A stretch of 64,000 nt of DNA, taken from positions 248,001 to 312,000 of the forward strand of contig NZ_WPNZ01000004.1 of NCBI RefSeq assembly GCF_009755605.1. The letters run 5' to 3'. This document shows positions 1-8,518 of the stretch, piece by piece (positions within the stretch are counted from its first letter, which is position 1; the number at the start of each line of letters is the position of its first letter). The position numbers and the translations under genes are program-made. Source of the DNA: Streptomyces typhae. GTDB taxonomy: Bacteria > Actinomycetota > Actinomycetes > Streptomycetales > Streptomycetaceae. The notes under the pieces are model-generated. The model was not told where the DNA came from, ran no database searches, and worked only from the letters and a program-made list of their open reading frames with translations.

Positions 1-63
1 GTTGTCGCGGTCAAGGTGTGGCCGGAGTCGGTGAAGGGCGCAGACCACGGGCAGTACCTCTGA
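1..63 (+). CDS. C-terminal fragment of unknown protein (partial)
   Basis: The first 21 codons of frame 1 are open and end in TGA at 61-63, giving a 20-residue tail that ends in GADHGQYL. The gene would begin left of the window. The fragment is too short to identify. Its stop codon lies inside the direct repeat that flanks the neighbouring insertion sequence, so insertion left this reading frame intact. The complementary strand is also open here in one frame, so the coding strand is uncertain. Confidence 0.25.
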   Translation, partial: VVAVKVWPESVKGADHGQYL

Positions 64-139
64 GAGGGGGTACGTGACTTGATGTCCGTTTCGCGCTTTC
101 GGGAGAGGTGTAGGGACCGGCCGTGACGTCGCCTGGCGG

Positions 140-562
140 TTACGGCCGCGGCTGGGTGAACAAGCCCTGCTCGGTCTCGACCAGGATCCCGCGCTCGGCG
201 AGCCCCTTGAGCTTCAGGCGGGTGTTGTTGATGTTGTTGGGCGCGATCTTCAGGTCCATCGCCTCGCACACCTGCCGCGCTCGTAGCGGCATGTCGGCTG
301 CGGCGAACACCGCCATGATCTGCTGGTAGGCCGGATGGTCCGGCAGCTTCGGCGTCGGCGGCGCGGGCGGCTGCGGATCGGGCAGCGCCAGCAGTGTCTT
401 GCGGGTGATCCGGACCTCCTCGGCGGCCCGGCCGAGTTCGTCCAGCCGTGCGGTCAGCTGCGCGATCTGCTCCCTCGTCGCCTCGGCCTGCACGGCGAGT
501 TCCCGTTCCTGCTCTTCCAGCCGCGCCCGTACCGCCCCGAGAGTCAGCTCCCCGCAGGTCAT
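140..562 (-). CDS. IS-borne accessory protein, coiled coil plus winged-helix-like domain
   Basis: The 140-residue protein starts at the ATG that overlaps the transposase stop, so I chose this start over longer upstream ones. Residues about 10-55 (ARLEEQERELAVQAEATREQ onward) are a charged heptad-like segment predicted to form a coiled coil. A short proline-rich linker follows, then a C-terminal domain (HPAYQQIMAVFAAADMPLRA onward, ending LAERGILVETEQGLFT). That domain looks like a winged helix-turn-helix with a beta-wing. I do not recognise a named family. Its position inside the element suggests a regulator of transposition, target choice or the host. That role is inference. Confidence 0.7.
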   Translation of the reverse strand: MTCGELTLGAVRARLEEQERELAVQAEATREQIAQLTARLDELGRAAEEVRITRKTLLALPDPQPPAPPTPKLPDHPAYQQIMAVFAAADMPLRARQVCEAMDLKIAPNNINNTRLKLKGLAERGILVETEQGLFTQPRP

Positions 563-1389
563 GTGCTGCGCCAGGCCGCAGCGGCGGCCCCGGTCAGCCG
601 GCGCAGTATCACCGCGGTCATCGCCCAGTACACCCGCGACTCCGAACTGCGCGGCAGGTGCTCGCAGTCGCGCACCAGCCTGCGGTGCAGCATCAAGATC
701 CCGTAGGCACGCTCCACGATCCACCGCTTGGGGATCGGCACGAACCCGGTCTGCGCCGGGTTGCGCTCGACGATCTCCACCTCGATGCCCACCTTCTCCC
801 CGCGCGCGGCGACGGCATTCTTGAAACCCTGGTCGACCAGGGCCTTCTGAACGGTGTCGGTGTCGGCGGCGACCTTGTCCAGCAGCGCGATGCCGGCGGC
901 GTTGTCGTGCACGGATGCGGCGAGCACCACCACCGCGATCACCAGGCCCAGAACATCAACGGCCAGGCCGCGCTTGCGGCCCGGTACTTTTTTTGCCGCA
1001 TCACACCCCGTCGACTGTGCAGGCACCCCGGCCGCCGCGTGCACGCTCTGGGTGTCGAGCACCACCAGGCTCGGGTCCGCCTTCCGCCGCGCCTTCTCCC
1101 GCACCTGCCAGCGCAGCAGGTCGTGGATGGTCTGGTCGGTGCCGTCATCGCGCCACTTGGTGAAGTAGTACATCACCGCACCGCGCGGCGGCAGGTCGTG
1201 CGGAAGCAGGTCCCACTGGCAGCCCGTGCGGCCCTGGTAGAGGACCGCGTTGACGATCTCCCGCATCTCGTACCGGCCCTGGTGACCGCTGACCGAGCGG
1301 TGTGCGGCCTTCCATGCGGCGATCACCGGCTCGACAAGTACCCACTGCTCGTCGGACAGGTCGGTCTTGCAGGGCTTGCGCTCGCTCAC
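559..1389 (-). CDS. IS5-family DDE transposase
   Basis: The 276-residue product is a full-length transposase. The N-terminus (LSDEQW, about residues 11-16) matches the DUF4096 region that precedes the catalytic domain in IS5/IS427-type enzymes. The RNase H-like domain shows the first catalytic aspartate in VVLDTQSV, a middle aspartate around the NAAGIALLDKV segment, and the final glutamate in IVERAYG. It cuts and re-joins the element ends. The gene is a single uninterrupted frame, unlike the many IS427 members that need a frameshift to join two halves. Its TGA overlaps the ATG of the next gene (ATGA, 559-562), so translation of the two is probably coupled. Confidence 0.9.
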   Translation of the reverse strand: MSERKPCKTDLSDEQWVLVEPVIAAWKAAHRSVSGHQGRYEMREIVNAVLYQGRTGCQWDLLPHDLPPRGAVMYYFTKWRDDGTDQTIHDLLRWQVREKARRKADPSLVVLDTQSVHAAAGVPAQSTGCDAAKKVPGRKRGLAVDVLGLVIAVVVLAASVHDNAAGIALLDKVAADTDTVQKALVDQGFKNAVAARGEKVGIEVEIVERNPAQTGFVPIPKRWIVERAYGILMLHRRLVRDCEHLPRSSESRVYWAMTAVILRRLTGAAAAAWRST

Positions 1390-1468
1390 GGTGCCCAGCC
1401 CAGCACGCCCGAGCCCGCCGACCGGCCGGGATACCGTGCTGCCACACGTTCAGGTGACGGCAAATCGC

Positions 1469-1939
1469 CTATGCAATTACATACCGCCCTCTGAGGTGTT
1501 CGATACCGCCGATAACCCGGCCCCGGCTGTCGAAGACCTGCAGCGTGGCGTTCCATACTCCGCACCCGTTAGTGCGCGTGACGTACCAGCCGTTGGCGAT
1601 GCCGTGGTCGTCACACCAGTCGGGCCACTTCCACACCGGTTCACGGGCCGTGACACGAGCCAGTGCCCATGCGCTCAGGGACGCGCCGGTCGTGGTGACG
1701 CATGCCGTGGACTGCTCGGTATCAACAGCCCTCCTCGCGGCACTCACGCAGGCACCTGGCTGCGTCACCAACGACGGCCCTCCGGAGGCAACCGGCTTCG
1801 GCAGAGCTTCCGCATGTTCGGTGGCAGTCGGGCCGCCAGTAGCTGGGCGCGGCTCGGCTTCCGCCGCGCTGACCACGATCGTTGATCCCAGGACCCCGCA
1901 CAGCGTGGCACCAGCTAAGAGCAGGCGCCTCAGTCGCAT
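1469..1939 (-). CDS. Secreted protein with 3' end replaced by an insertion sequence
   Basis: The ATG at 1939 is preceded by GGGGAG at good spacing, so it is preferred to the start six codons upstream. The first ~27 residues (MRLRRLLLAG, then a hydrophobic stretch to VVSAAEA) form a Sec signal peptide. The mature part has four cysteines and ends with a Trp-rich segment (EPVWKWPDWCDD, NGCGVWNATLQVFD) like that before the nuclease domain of some secreted Streptomyces NucA/NucB-type proteins; this resemblance is weak. The last codons (RGRYVIA and the stop) lie inside the IS, so the natural C-terminus is lost. The product is probably a non-functional fragment. Confidence 0.55.
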   Translation of the reverse strand: MRLRRLLLAGATLCGVLGSTIVVSAAEAEPRPATGGPTATEHAEALPKPVASGGPSLVTQPGACVSAARRAVDTEQSTACVTTTGASLSAWALARVTAREPVWKWPDWCDDHGIANGWYVTRTNGCGVWNATLQVFDSRGRVIGGIEHLRGRYVIA

Positions 1940-2829
1940 ATCTCTCCCCGCAGACATTCACGAACAGCAACAGGAGTGTTCAGCGGTACCGCTGTCACTC
2001 GCGGTGAGTTCATCAACCGCACCCAGGGAGCAACTAGGGAGTGATGCGCCAGAGTGATGCGCCAGTTTGCTGGGCGGTCCGGCCAACTCGCCGTAGCGCA
2101 AAGCAAAGACGGCGCGCCGCCTTGCTACCCGTGGCAGACGCCTTCGTCATTTACCTCGTGCACGTCTGCAACGGCCAGAGCGAATACAGAAGCCCCAACC
2201 GCGTCAGCGCGTCAAGCTCTCCGCCAGACGCACAGTTCGAGGCACCGTGGTGACCTGCTTCCACGGGGGCAAGCGAAGTCTGCAGGGCTCGGCCCGGCAG
2301 GCGTGGCCCCAGCGGTTGCGGGAGGGGGGCAGGTGACGTTGACCTGGAAAGCTTTAATGAGCCGGAACCATCCCTGCGCCTGGGGGCCCGGTTCGACAAC
2401 TACCGCAACGGAACCCGAATTCGCCGCCGTAGACTCGCCTACGGCCAGATCATGCCGGGTGGGGGCTCTGCCCACACCACCGGATGGCCCTTGACCGGGC
2501 GGGACACAACACGACGGCGGGGATCAGGCGCAGCGGCAACCTGGCGATGTGGGACTGGCCGTCAGGCCAAGCCACTGATACTACGAGGGCAAGTACAGGC
2601 CCCAGCCCCAGCCCCCGCACGCGACCACCCCGCACGCCCTGTGCACGGAAGGCGTCCTGCGATGCAGGCGCCCACCAGGACGGCCAGGTCGTGCACGGCG
2701 CTAGTCGCCCCCACCAATGCCTGCGGCCGCTGGCGATTCACCTCCGCCTGCGCGGAGCGGACCCAGCGGGACAGGGGCGCTGAATCCCAGCACCCGGTTC
2801 ACCTCCTCCTGAGCGGAGATTGATCGCGG
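1940..2829. other. Non-coding stretch, no supported gene
   Basis: About 890 bases lie between the truncated secreted-protein gene and the IS21 remnant. Several open frames exist, but none has a credible ribosome-binding site, codon pattern or recognisable domain. GC is somewhat lower and more even across codon positions than in neighbouring genes. It may hold decayed mobile-element DNA; no istB-like sequence was recognised. Confidence 0.4.
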
Positions 2830-3575
2830 TCGGCGTGCTGGAGTCGGCGAGCACACTCGTCGGCTCCGCGCGGGCAGACCGGGGCAGGCTGCCCTCGGCG
2901 GTGGCGCACCTCGGTCGGCTCCGCGTGTCTTTCGCCTCTGGATCCCGGGGCGCGACACGGGTAGATGCCAGTGGCGAGCAACCTGCGAATACGGCGAACT
3001 CGGATGTCGGACGGGTGCGGCCGAGACCGGCCTCGTTGTCCCAGACCAGTGTCCTGGGGACGGCACCCCATTCGGCCAGCAGCCGCCAGGACCCGTCGAT
3101 CAGGTCTCCGGTTCGCCTGGGCGGCAGCATCCGGGCAGTGATAACACGCGAGTAACCGGACACCGTCACGAGCACCAACGGCTGGCCCGTCTGCCCGTAT
3201 CCCAGCGGGACGCCCGCGTCAGGGAACCACAGGGCGCACTGGGCCAGCTCACCGAGGCAACAGACCGTGCGGGAGACCGGATCGACCGGAACACAGACCT
3301 GCCCAAGCTCACGAACGCCGTCCTTGAGGATCGCCATGCCCCTCTCCCAGCCGATCCGCTCGGCGATCACCGTCGCGGGCATGGCTGGGGCTTCCGCAGC
3401 AAATCACGAATCTGCTCCTCGACCGCGTCGACCACCGACTCTTGACCGACCGCGGGTACCTCGGCAGCCGACCATTCGCCAGGGTCCGCTTCACCGTGTT
3501 CTTCGAGAGGTCCAGATGCGGCGCGATCGCCCGGACCGGCACCTGCTCAGCCCGGTACAGCTGCTGGATCCTTCG
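2830..3575 (-). pseudogene. IS21-family transposase (IstA) remnant, frameshifted
   Basis: Three frames must be joined to read an IstA-like protein. The first (about 3572-3445) gives RIQQLYRAEQVPVRAIAPHL and a helix-turn-helix (DLSKNTVKR). A shifted frame reads SVVDAVEEQIRDLLRK to about 3395 and then stops. A third frame (3382 downward) gives MPATVIAERIGWERG, PVDPVSRT, GELAQCALWFPDAGVPLGYG and LVWDNEAGLG, matching the central IstA region. After RDPEAK (about 2950) the similarity fades. At least two frameshifts plus loss of the C-terminus make it a pseudogene. The istB helper gene is absent. Confidence 0.75.
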
Positions 3576-4741
3576 TCCCGTTCAGTTACCCGCAGGGAGA
3601 AGCGGCTTTCATATGCTTGATGCCGCATCAGAGCGTGCGCCAGACGTGCGTCACGTGCGTCGCTCGTGCGTCAAGATGTCGCCCGTAACGCACACAACGC
3701 CCATAATGCACACTTGAAGAAACCGCAGGTCAGCGGCCCTTCCCAACGGGCTCAAGGATTGCGACGCATTCAACGTGATGGGTCATCGGGAATAGATTGA
3801 GGCACCCCGATCAGAGGACCTGGCCAGGCACGAACGTCGGACTCAGTCGCAGCGTGGAGTGACTAGCCAACCAAATCCCGGACCCTCACGACGCACCCTT
3901 ACCCAGCAAGCCCGCCGGGGAGGACCTGGGGAGAATCGAGCCCCGTGGGGAGCGTCTGGGGAGAATCGACTGCGCAAAGCTGAACGAGTGTGAAAGACCC
4001 AGAAAGCGGCATCACCCCAGGTCAGGTTGCCTCCGTAGCTCAAATTCCCTGGTCAGCGAGGCGCGGTAGAGGACTTCAAGAAGATTTCCTCGCCCCAACC
4101 TGCCACACATTCGACATGAGATGACCCGCCAGCAGCCAAGCGACCTCTCTACATCCGCGCCCTTAGCTGCCTGCTCGGGAAAGGGTGATTGTTGCGTCCC
4201 TCGTGGCTGCGGCGGCTGCCCCTCAGGGAAATGTCCGGTCCATCCGCAGGCCAGCGTCATACATGATAAAGGAAATATCTTGGCTTTCGCAGGTGGGTCG
4301 CCATGCACGGCCTGCAACCAGCAGACCAAGAATTTCACCGGTGCGACCGCAGCGCGCAGCAGGGTCGGCCGAGTCATTCCCGCCTCAGCCAGGTTGTCGA
4401 CCTTCTACAACTGGGCAACTTTCGCTGCGAGCACTCACACGTCTCACGCCGTCCACTCAGCATGAGTCCAAGCCCCGCCCGCACCCCCGCACGCCCCCTA
4501 CGCGTGCGACCAGCCGGAACGAGACCGAAACAGAGCCTGACACTCCATCAGGAAAGTCAGCATCAGGTCAGCAAGCGTCCGACTAGAGCCGATCACACCT
4601 ACCCGCAGAATGGAATCGCGTTCGACGCTGGCGAGGTCACGAGCGGGCGGCCATCGGCTGCTTTCCTCGGTACCCGGCGGCCGCTCCGTCGATCACGCTC
4701 GCCCGTTGCCCCGAGCGGCCGACAGTCCTCATTTCCGCAGG
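3576..4741. other. Non-coding stretch with minor repeats
   Basis: About 1.17 kb without a convincing gene. Frames are short, overlap on both strands and lack family features. CTGGGGAGAATCGA occurs twice at about 3926-3970, and GTGCGTC words cluster near 3647-3672. Base composition is visibly less GC-biased than in the flanking pirin gene. It reads as relic DNA around a mobile-element scar. Confidence 0.4.
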
Positions 4742-5707
4742 TCAGCGCACCCTCCCCCGCGGCTTCAGCGGGACCGTCGGGAGGGTGGGGGCGGGCAGTG
4801 GGCCGCCGTCGTAGCCCTTCACCTCGCCGAAGCGGGAGCCCGTCATCCAGTCGGACCGGGCCTGTTCGATCTCCTCCTGTGTGCGCCCGATGAAATTCCA
4901 CCACATGATCAACTCCTCCTCGAAGGGCTCGCCGCCGAGGAGCATCAGGCTTGCGTCGGACTCGGCGCGCAGGGGGAGTTCGGTGCGGCCGCAGCCCAGG
5001 TACAGCATGGAGCCGGGGAGTACCGGGACGCCGTCCACGTGGGCCTCGCCCGCCATGGACAGGACGGCGTACTCGAAGTCGGGAAGCAGGGGAAGGCGGG
5101 TGTCCGTTCCCTGAGTGAGGGTCAGGTCGGCGCCCACCAAGGGCGAGTAGGTCGTGCCGGGGGACTCGGCGCCGTCCAGGGCGCCGAGGAGGATCTTGGC
5201 GCTCAGGCCCGGCGCCGTTACCAGCGGCAGGTCCGCGTGGTGCTCGAAGTGCGCCTCGGTGTGCCGGTGGGCGTCGGGCAGGGCCACCCAGAGCTGCGCG
5301 CCGTGCAGGAAGCGGGCGTGCGACTTCGGGGACTCCTCCGAGTGCGAGATCGCCCGCCCGGACGTCATCAGGCCCAGTTCGCGGGGGCGGATCGTCTGCA
5401 GGCTGCCGGTGCTGTCCCGGTGCAGGACCTCGCCCTCGTGCAGCCAGGACACGGTCTGCAGGCCCATGTGCGGGTGCGGCGGCACCTGCATGCCGGGCTC
5501 GTCGGCGATGTCGTCGGGACCGTAGTGATCGACGAAGCACCAGGCGCCGACCATCCGGCGGCCCAGGTTGGGCAGCAGGCGGCGCACCTCGGTCGCCTCG
5601 CCCAGTTTCACCCGCCGTGGACTGAGGAGCTCCCGCACCGGTTCCGCGACGACGAACCCGCGGCCGCCGCACAGGGAGGGCACCGCCTCGCGATCAAGAT
5701 TGCTCAT
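4742..5707 (-). CDS. Pirin family protein (bicupin)
   Basis: The 321-residue product has the two-cupin layout of pirins. The N-terminal cupin carries the likely metal ligands: HPHMG with two histidines at about residues 80-83, and a later HSE (SGRAISHSEES, about 124-128). These correspond to the His-x-His and His-x-Glu iron ligands of pirin and quercetinase-type YhhW. Pirins are cytoplasmic Fe(II) proteins acting as regulators or as quercetin 2,3-dioxygenases; the substrate here is unknown. The start at 5707 (MSNLDREAV) was chosen because upstream codons lack pirin similarity. The gene stands alone, with a 70-base gap to the PRC-barrel gene on the same strand. Confidence 0.9.
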   Translation of the reverse strand: MSNLDREAVPSLCGGRGFVVAEPVRELLSPRRVKLGEATEVRRLLPNLGRRMVGAWCFVDHYGPDDIADEPGMQVPPHPHMGLQTVSWLHEGEVLHRDSTGSLQTIRPRELGLMTSGRAISHSEESPKSHARFLHGAQLWVALPDAHRHTEAHFEHHADLPLVTAPGLSAKILLGALDGAESPGTTYSPLVGADLTLTQGTDTRLPLLPDFEYAVLSMAGEAHVDGVPVLPGSMLYLGCGRTELPLRAESDASLMLLGGEPFEEELIMWWNFIGRTQEEIEQARSDWMTGSRFGEVKGYDGGPLPAPTLPTVPLKPRGRVR

Positions 5708-5777
5708 GGCGCCCAACTTAGCCCGGGGCCCCCGGAGCGGACAGGGCAACTCTCCGCTCCGGGTCCGCGCCGGCCGG

Positions 5778-6143
5778 TCAGAGCTCGGAGCCGGTGTCCA
5801 GCGTGGCGTAGTACGCGCCCACCTCGTTGAGGTAGGCCGGATCCGTCGTCTCGCTGTCGGTGGTGAACTGCGGCGCCTCCTTGACCTGCTCCTTGGAGTG
5901 ACCGACCGTCACCGTGCCCGCCTCGCGGTCGATACGGGTGACCGCCCCGGCGGGGATGAGCACACTCTTGCCGAAGACCCACACGCCGGTGTCCACCACC
6001 AGGTGCTGCCTGCCCGGCTGGTCCACGTGCCGGTCCACCTGCCCGATGACTCCGTCGGTCGCCTCGACCGTGAACCCGGTCAGGGACTCCTGCTGATCGC
6101 CTCGGTGACCACTGCCGGGCGGGTAGGCCCAGATGTCGTTCAC
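5778..6143 (-). CDS. PRC-barrel domain protein
   Basis: The 121-residue protein starts with GTG at 6143, preceded by AGGAG at suitable spacing. The N-terminal part (NDIWAYPPGSGH, then a segment with GFTVEATDGVIGQVDRH) is the PRC-barrel beta-fold, with VFGKSVLIPAGAVTRID completing it. The C-terminal half ends with the acidic DPAYLNEVGAYYATL. PRC-barrel proteins occur in RNA processing (RimM) and photosynthetic reaction centres, and as free-standing stress proteins in actinomycetes. No partner is evident. It is divergent from the SDR gene across a repeat-rich 398-base region. Confidence 0.85.
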   Translation of the reverse strand: MNDIWAYPPGSGHRGDQQESLTGFTVEATDGVIGQVDRHVDQPGRQHLVVDTGVWVFGKSVLIPAGAVTRIDREAGTVTVGHSKEQVKEAPQFTTDSETTDPAYLNEVGAYYATLDTGSEL

Positions 6144-6380
6144 GGCATGCGCTCCTGGTTCTCGCGATGTACGCGGTTCGGCTTCGGCTCGTTCGGTGTA
6201 AGCGGGTGTACGCGGGTGTACGTCTCGTACGTCTCGTACGTCTGGTACGCCTTGTGCGCGGTGCGCGCGGAGTCGGGCCATTGTCCACCCCGCGCGGCCG
6301 CACGCCCTCCGGTGTCCGGCACAACTCCGTTTTCCCGATCCCCGCGATGCATGCGGTCCCGGAGGCCGCCGCCCCCGCAC
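6144..6380. promoter_or_regulatory. Divergent promoter region with 9-bp tandem repeats
   Basis: This is the left part of the intergenic region between the PRC-barrel gene and the SDR gene. GTACGTCTC is repeated head to tail at 6218, 6227, 6236 (last base changed) and 6245 (GTACGCCTT), and two related GTACGCGGG-like words precede it. Each unit contains the palindrome GTAC. Promoters for both genes should lie in this region, but I cannot place -10/-35 boxes with confidence. Confidence 0.5.
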
Positions 6381-6495
6381 CCGCGGCCGTCCGGTCGCGA
6401 CACCTGCCGTCGCCCGGTCGCAGCGGCTGCCGTCGTCCGGTCGCCGCACCCGCGATCGCCCGGTCGCCGCACCTGCGATCGCCCGGTCGCGGCAC
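6381..6495. repeat. Five-copy 23-bp tandem repeat (iteron-like)
   Basis: The core CCGGTCGC recurs at 6391, 6414, 6437, 6460 and 6483, an exact 23-bp spacing. Flanking bases are also conserved (consensus CTGCSRTCGCCCGGTCGCSGCAC), and the last two copies differ at only about three positions. The array ends about 47 bp before the SDR start codon. Five in-phase sites on DNA of this kind are typical of a cooperative protein-binding array or of slippage-driven growth. There are no spacers, so it is not a CRISPR array. Confidence 0.8.
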
Positions 6496-6541
6496 CGGAC
6501 AGCGGGCATCACCATGGGCGAATGGGGAAGAACGGATTCCA

Positions 6542-8086
6542 ATGACAGGAATGACAGAAGTGGGAAGCGATCCGGACGCCGAACCCGGCCTCCACGTCCT
6601 CGTGACCGGCGCCACCGGCTACATCGGCGGGCGTCTCGTGCCCGAGTTGCTCGACGCCGGGCACCGCGTACGCTGCCTCGCCCGCACCCCGGAGAAGCTG
6701 CGCGACCACCCCTGGTCCGGGCGCGCCGACGTCGTCCGCGGCGACGTGACCGACGCGGAGTCCGTCGCGGAGGCGATGCGGGACATCGACGTCGCGTACT
6801 ACCTGGTGCACGCGCTCGGTACCGGATCCGGGTTCGAGGAGACGGACCGGCGTGCCGCCCGCGTCTTCAGTGAGGCCGCCCGTGCTGCCGGGGTCCGCCG
6901 GATCGTCTATCTGGGCGGGCTCACCCCCGCGGGCAAGCCCGAGGCCGAGCTGTCCCCGCATCTGCGCTCCCGCGCCGAGGTGGGGCGGATCTTCCTGGAC
7001 TCGGGCGTCGAGAGCGTCGTGCTGCGCGCCGCGGTCATCATCGGCTCGGGCTCGGCGTCCTTCGAGATGCTGCGCTACCTCACCGAGCGGCTGCCCGTCA
7101 TGATCACCCCCAGCTGGGTCCGCACCCGCATCCAGCCCATCGCCGTACGCGACGTCCTGCGCTACCTGGTGGCCGGGGCCCGGCTGCCCGCGGGCCTGAA
7201 CCGCACCTTCGACATCGGCGGCCCCGACATCATCACGTACCGCGACATGATGCGCGCGTACGCCTCGGCCGCGGGCCTGCCGCGCCGGGTCATCCTGCCC
7301 GTGCCCGTCCTCACCCCGACCCTGTCCAGCTACTGGATCGGCCTGGTCACGCCCGTCCCGCACGCCATCGCACGGCCGCTCGCGGAGTCCCTGCGGCACG
7401 AGGTGGTCTGCGCGGAGCACGACATCACGCAGTATGTGCCTGACCAGCCCAGAAAGCCGCTGACCTGCGCCGCGGCCCTGCGTCTCGCGCTGCGGCGGAT
7501 CCAGGACGCGCAGGTCACCACCCGCTGGTCCTCCGCCTCCGTGCCGGGCGCGCCCAGCGACCCGCTGCCCACGGACCCCGGCTGGTCGGGCGGCAGCCTC
7601 TACACCGACCGCAGGCAGCTCACCGTGGACGCCTCCCCCGAGGCGCTGTGGCGGGTCATCGAAGGCATCGGGGGCGACAACGGCTGGTACTCCTTCCCGT
7701 TGGCCTGGGCCGTGCGGGGCTGGCTCGACCGGCTCGTCGGCGGGGTCGGGCTGCGGCGCGGGCGCAGGGACGCCGCGCGGCTGCGGGTCGGGGACTCCCT
7801 GGACTTCTGGCGGGTGGAGGAGATCGAACCCGGACGGCTGCTGCGGCTGCGCGCCGAGATGCGGCTGCCCGGCCTCGCCTGGCTGGAGATGCGCGCCGAA
7901 CAGGGCGACGACGGCCGTACGCGGTACCGGCAGCGTGCTCTGTTCCATCCGCGCGGGCTGCTCGGGCACGCCTACTGGTGGAGTGTCGCGCCGTTCCACA
8001 CCGTGGTCTTCGGCGGCATGGCCCGCAACATCGCCAAGGCCGCGGGCAGGGAGCGGACCGCAGGGCAGGACCCGAAACCCGGGTAG
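6542..8086 (+). CDS. SDR-type NAD(P)-binding oxidoreductase with C-terminal DUF2867
   Basis: The 514-residue protein has two domains. Residues about 17-330 form an atypical short-chain dehydrogenase/reductase fold; the nucleotide-binding motif is VTGATGYIGG (about 21-30), followed by RCLART and GDVTD. The C-terminal ~150 residues (from RQLTVDASPEALWRVIEG) match the DUF2867 StAR-like region often fused to such SDRs. The pair probably acts on a hydrophobic small molecule; the substrate is unknown. ATG 6542 has GGGGAAG upstream; an in-frame ATG 12 bases later is an alternative start. A TPR gene follows 69 bases downstream on the same strand. Confidence 0.85.
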   Translation: MTGMTEVGSDPDAEPGLHVLVTGATGYIGGRLVPELLDAGHRVRCLARTPEKLRDHPWSGRADVVRGDVTDAESVAEAMRDIDVAYYLVHALGTGSGFEETDRRAARVFSEAARAAGVRRIVYLGGLTPAGKPEAELSPHLRSRAEVGRIFLDSGVESVVLRAAVIIGSGSASFEMLRYLTERLPVMITPSWVRTRIQPIAVRDVLRYLVAGARLPAGLNRTFDIGGPDIITYRDMMRAYASAAGLPRRVILPVPVLTPTLSSYWIGLVTPVPHAIARPLAESLRHEVVCAEHDITQYVPDQPRKPLTCAAALRLALRRIQDAQVTTRWSSASVPGAPSDPLPTDPGWSGGSLYTDRRQLTVDASPEALWRVIEGIGGDNGWYSFPLAWAVRGWLDRLVGGVGLRRGRRDAARLRVGDSLDFWRVEEIEPGRLLRLRAEMRLPGLAWLEMRAEQGDDGRTRYRQRALFHPRGLLGHAYWWSVAPFHTVVFGGMARNIAKAAGRERTAGQDPKPG

Positions 8087-8155
8087 TGGAATATTCAACC
8101 ACTGAGTGCCGTTGTCGCCGCCGAGGAACGCCGAGGAACACAGAGGAGGCACACG

Positions 8156-8500
8156 GTGGAGTTCACCTACTTCGACCACGGCACGGCCGCCGAGCGCTGG
8201 GAGCGTGCGCAGCAGTTCTTCGACGCCAAGGAGTACACGACGGCGGCGAGCATCCTCGCCCCGCTGGCCGACGAGGTGCCCGAGCAGGTCGCGCCGCGGC
8301 TGCTGCTCGCCCGCGCCTACTACCACTCGGCGCAGCTGCGGCGCGCGGAGGCCGAGCTGCGGACCGTCGTCGACCTCGACCCGGTCGAGGGGTACGCCCG
8401 GCTGATGCTGGGCCGCACGCTCGAACGCCAGGGCCGCGACGACGAGGCCGCGGCGCACCTGCGGATGGCGGCGGCGATGTCGGGTGAGGCCGTGGTCTGA
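8156..8500 (+). CDS. Tetratricopeptide-repeat protein
   Basis: The 114-residue product is almost wholly helical. Two or three TPR-like units can be read (EYTTAASILAPLADEVPEQV; LLLARAYYHSAQLRRAEAEL; ARLMLGRTLERQGRDDEAAA). TPRs are protein-binding scaffolds; the partner is unknown. GTG 8156 is preceded by the strong Shine-Dalgarno GAGGAGG. A small inverted repeat (AGTGG with CCACT, about 8086-8104) sits between it and the SDR gene. Its 3' end faces the histidine kinase gene on the opposite strand, whose reading frame continues into it without a stop. Confidence 0.8.
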   Translation: MEFTYFDHGTAAERWERAQQFFDAKEYTTAASILAPLADEVPEQVAPRLLLARAYYHSAQLRRAEAELRTVVDLDPVEGYARLMLGRTLERQGRDDEAAAHLRMAAAMSGEAVV

Positions 8501-8518
8501 GCCGTCGCGCGCGAGCCG

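Larger units (their letters stand above)
64..1491 (-). mobile_element. IS5-family insertion sequence, complete
   Basis: The element of about 1.43 kb carries one transposase and a coupled second gene, both on the minus strand. The left tip GAGGGGGTACGTGACTTG (64-81) and the reverse complement of the right tip GAGGGCGGTATGTAATTG (1491-1474) form an imperfect terminal inverted repeat with one-base gaps. TGA flanks both ends (61-63 and 1492-1494), which fits the T-N-A target preference of the IS427/IS1031 groups of IS5. The flanking match extends to CCTCTGAG on both sides (57-64 and 1488-1495), so the exact boundary is uncertain by a few bases. The transposase is intact, so the copy may be recent and active. 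Confidence 0.75.

Noticed and set aside
1940..4741. Small genes in the 2-4.7 kb region
   Set aside because: Open frames of 60-130 codons lack ribosome sites, codon bias and domain features, apart from the IS21 remnant.
6381..6495. CRISPR array
   Set aside because: The 23-bp units abut each other with no spacers and no cas genes are present.
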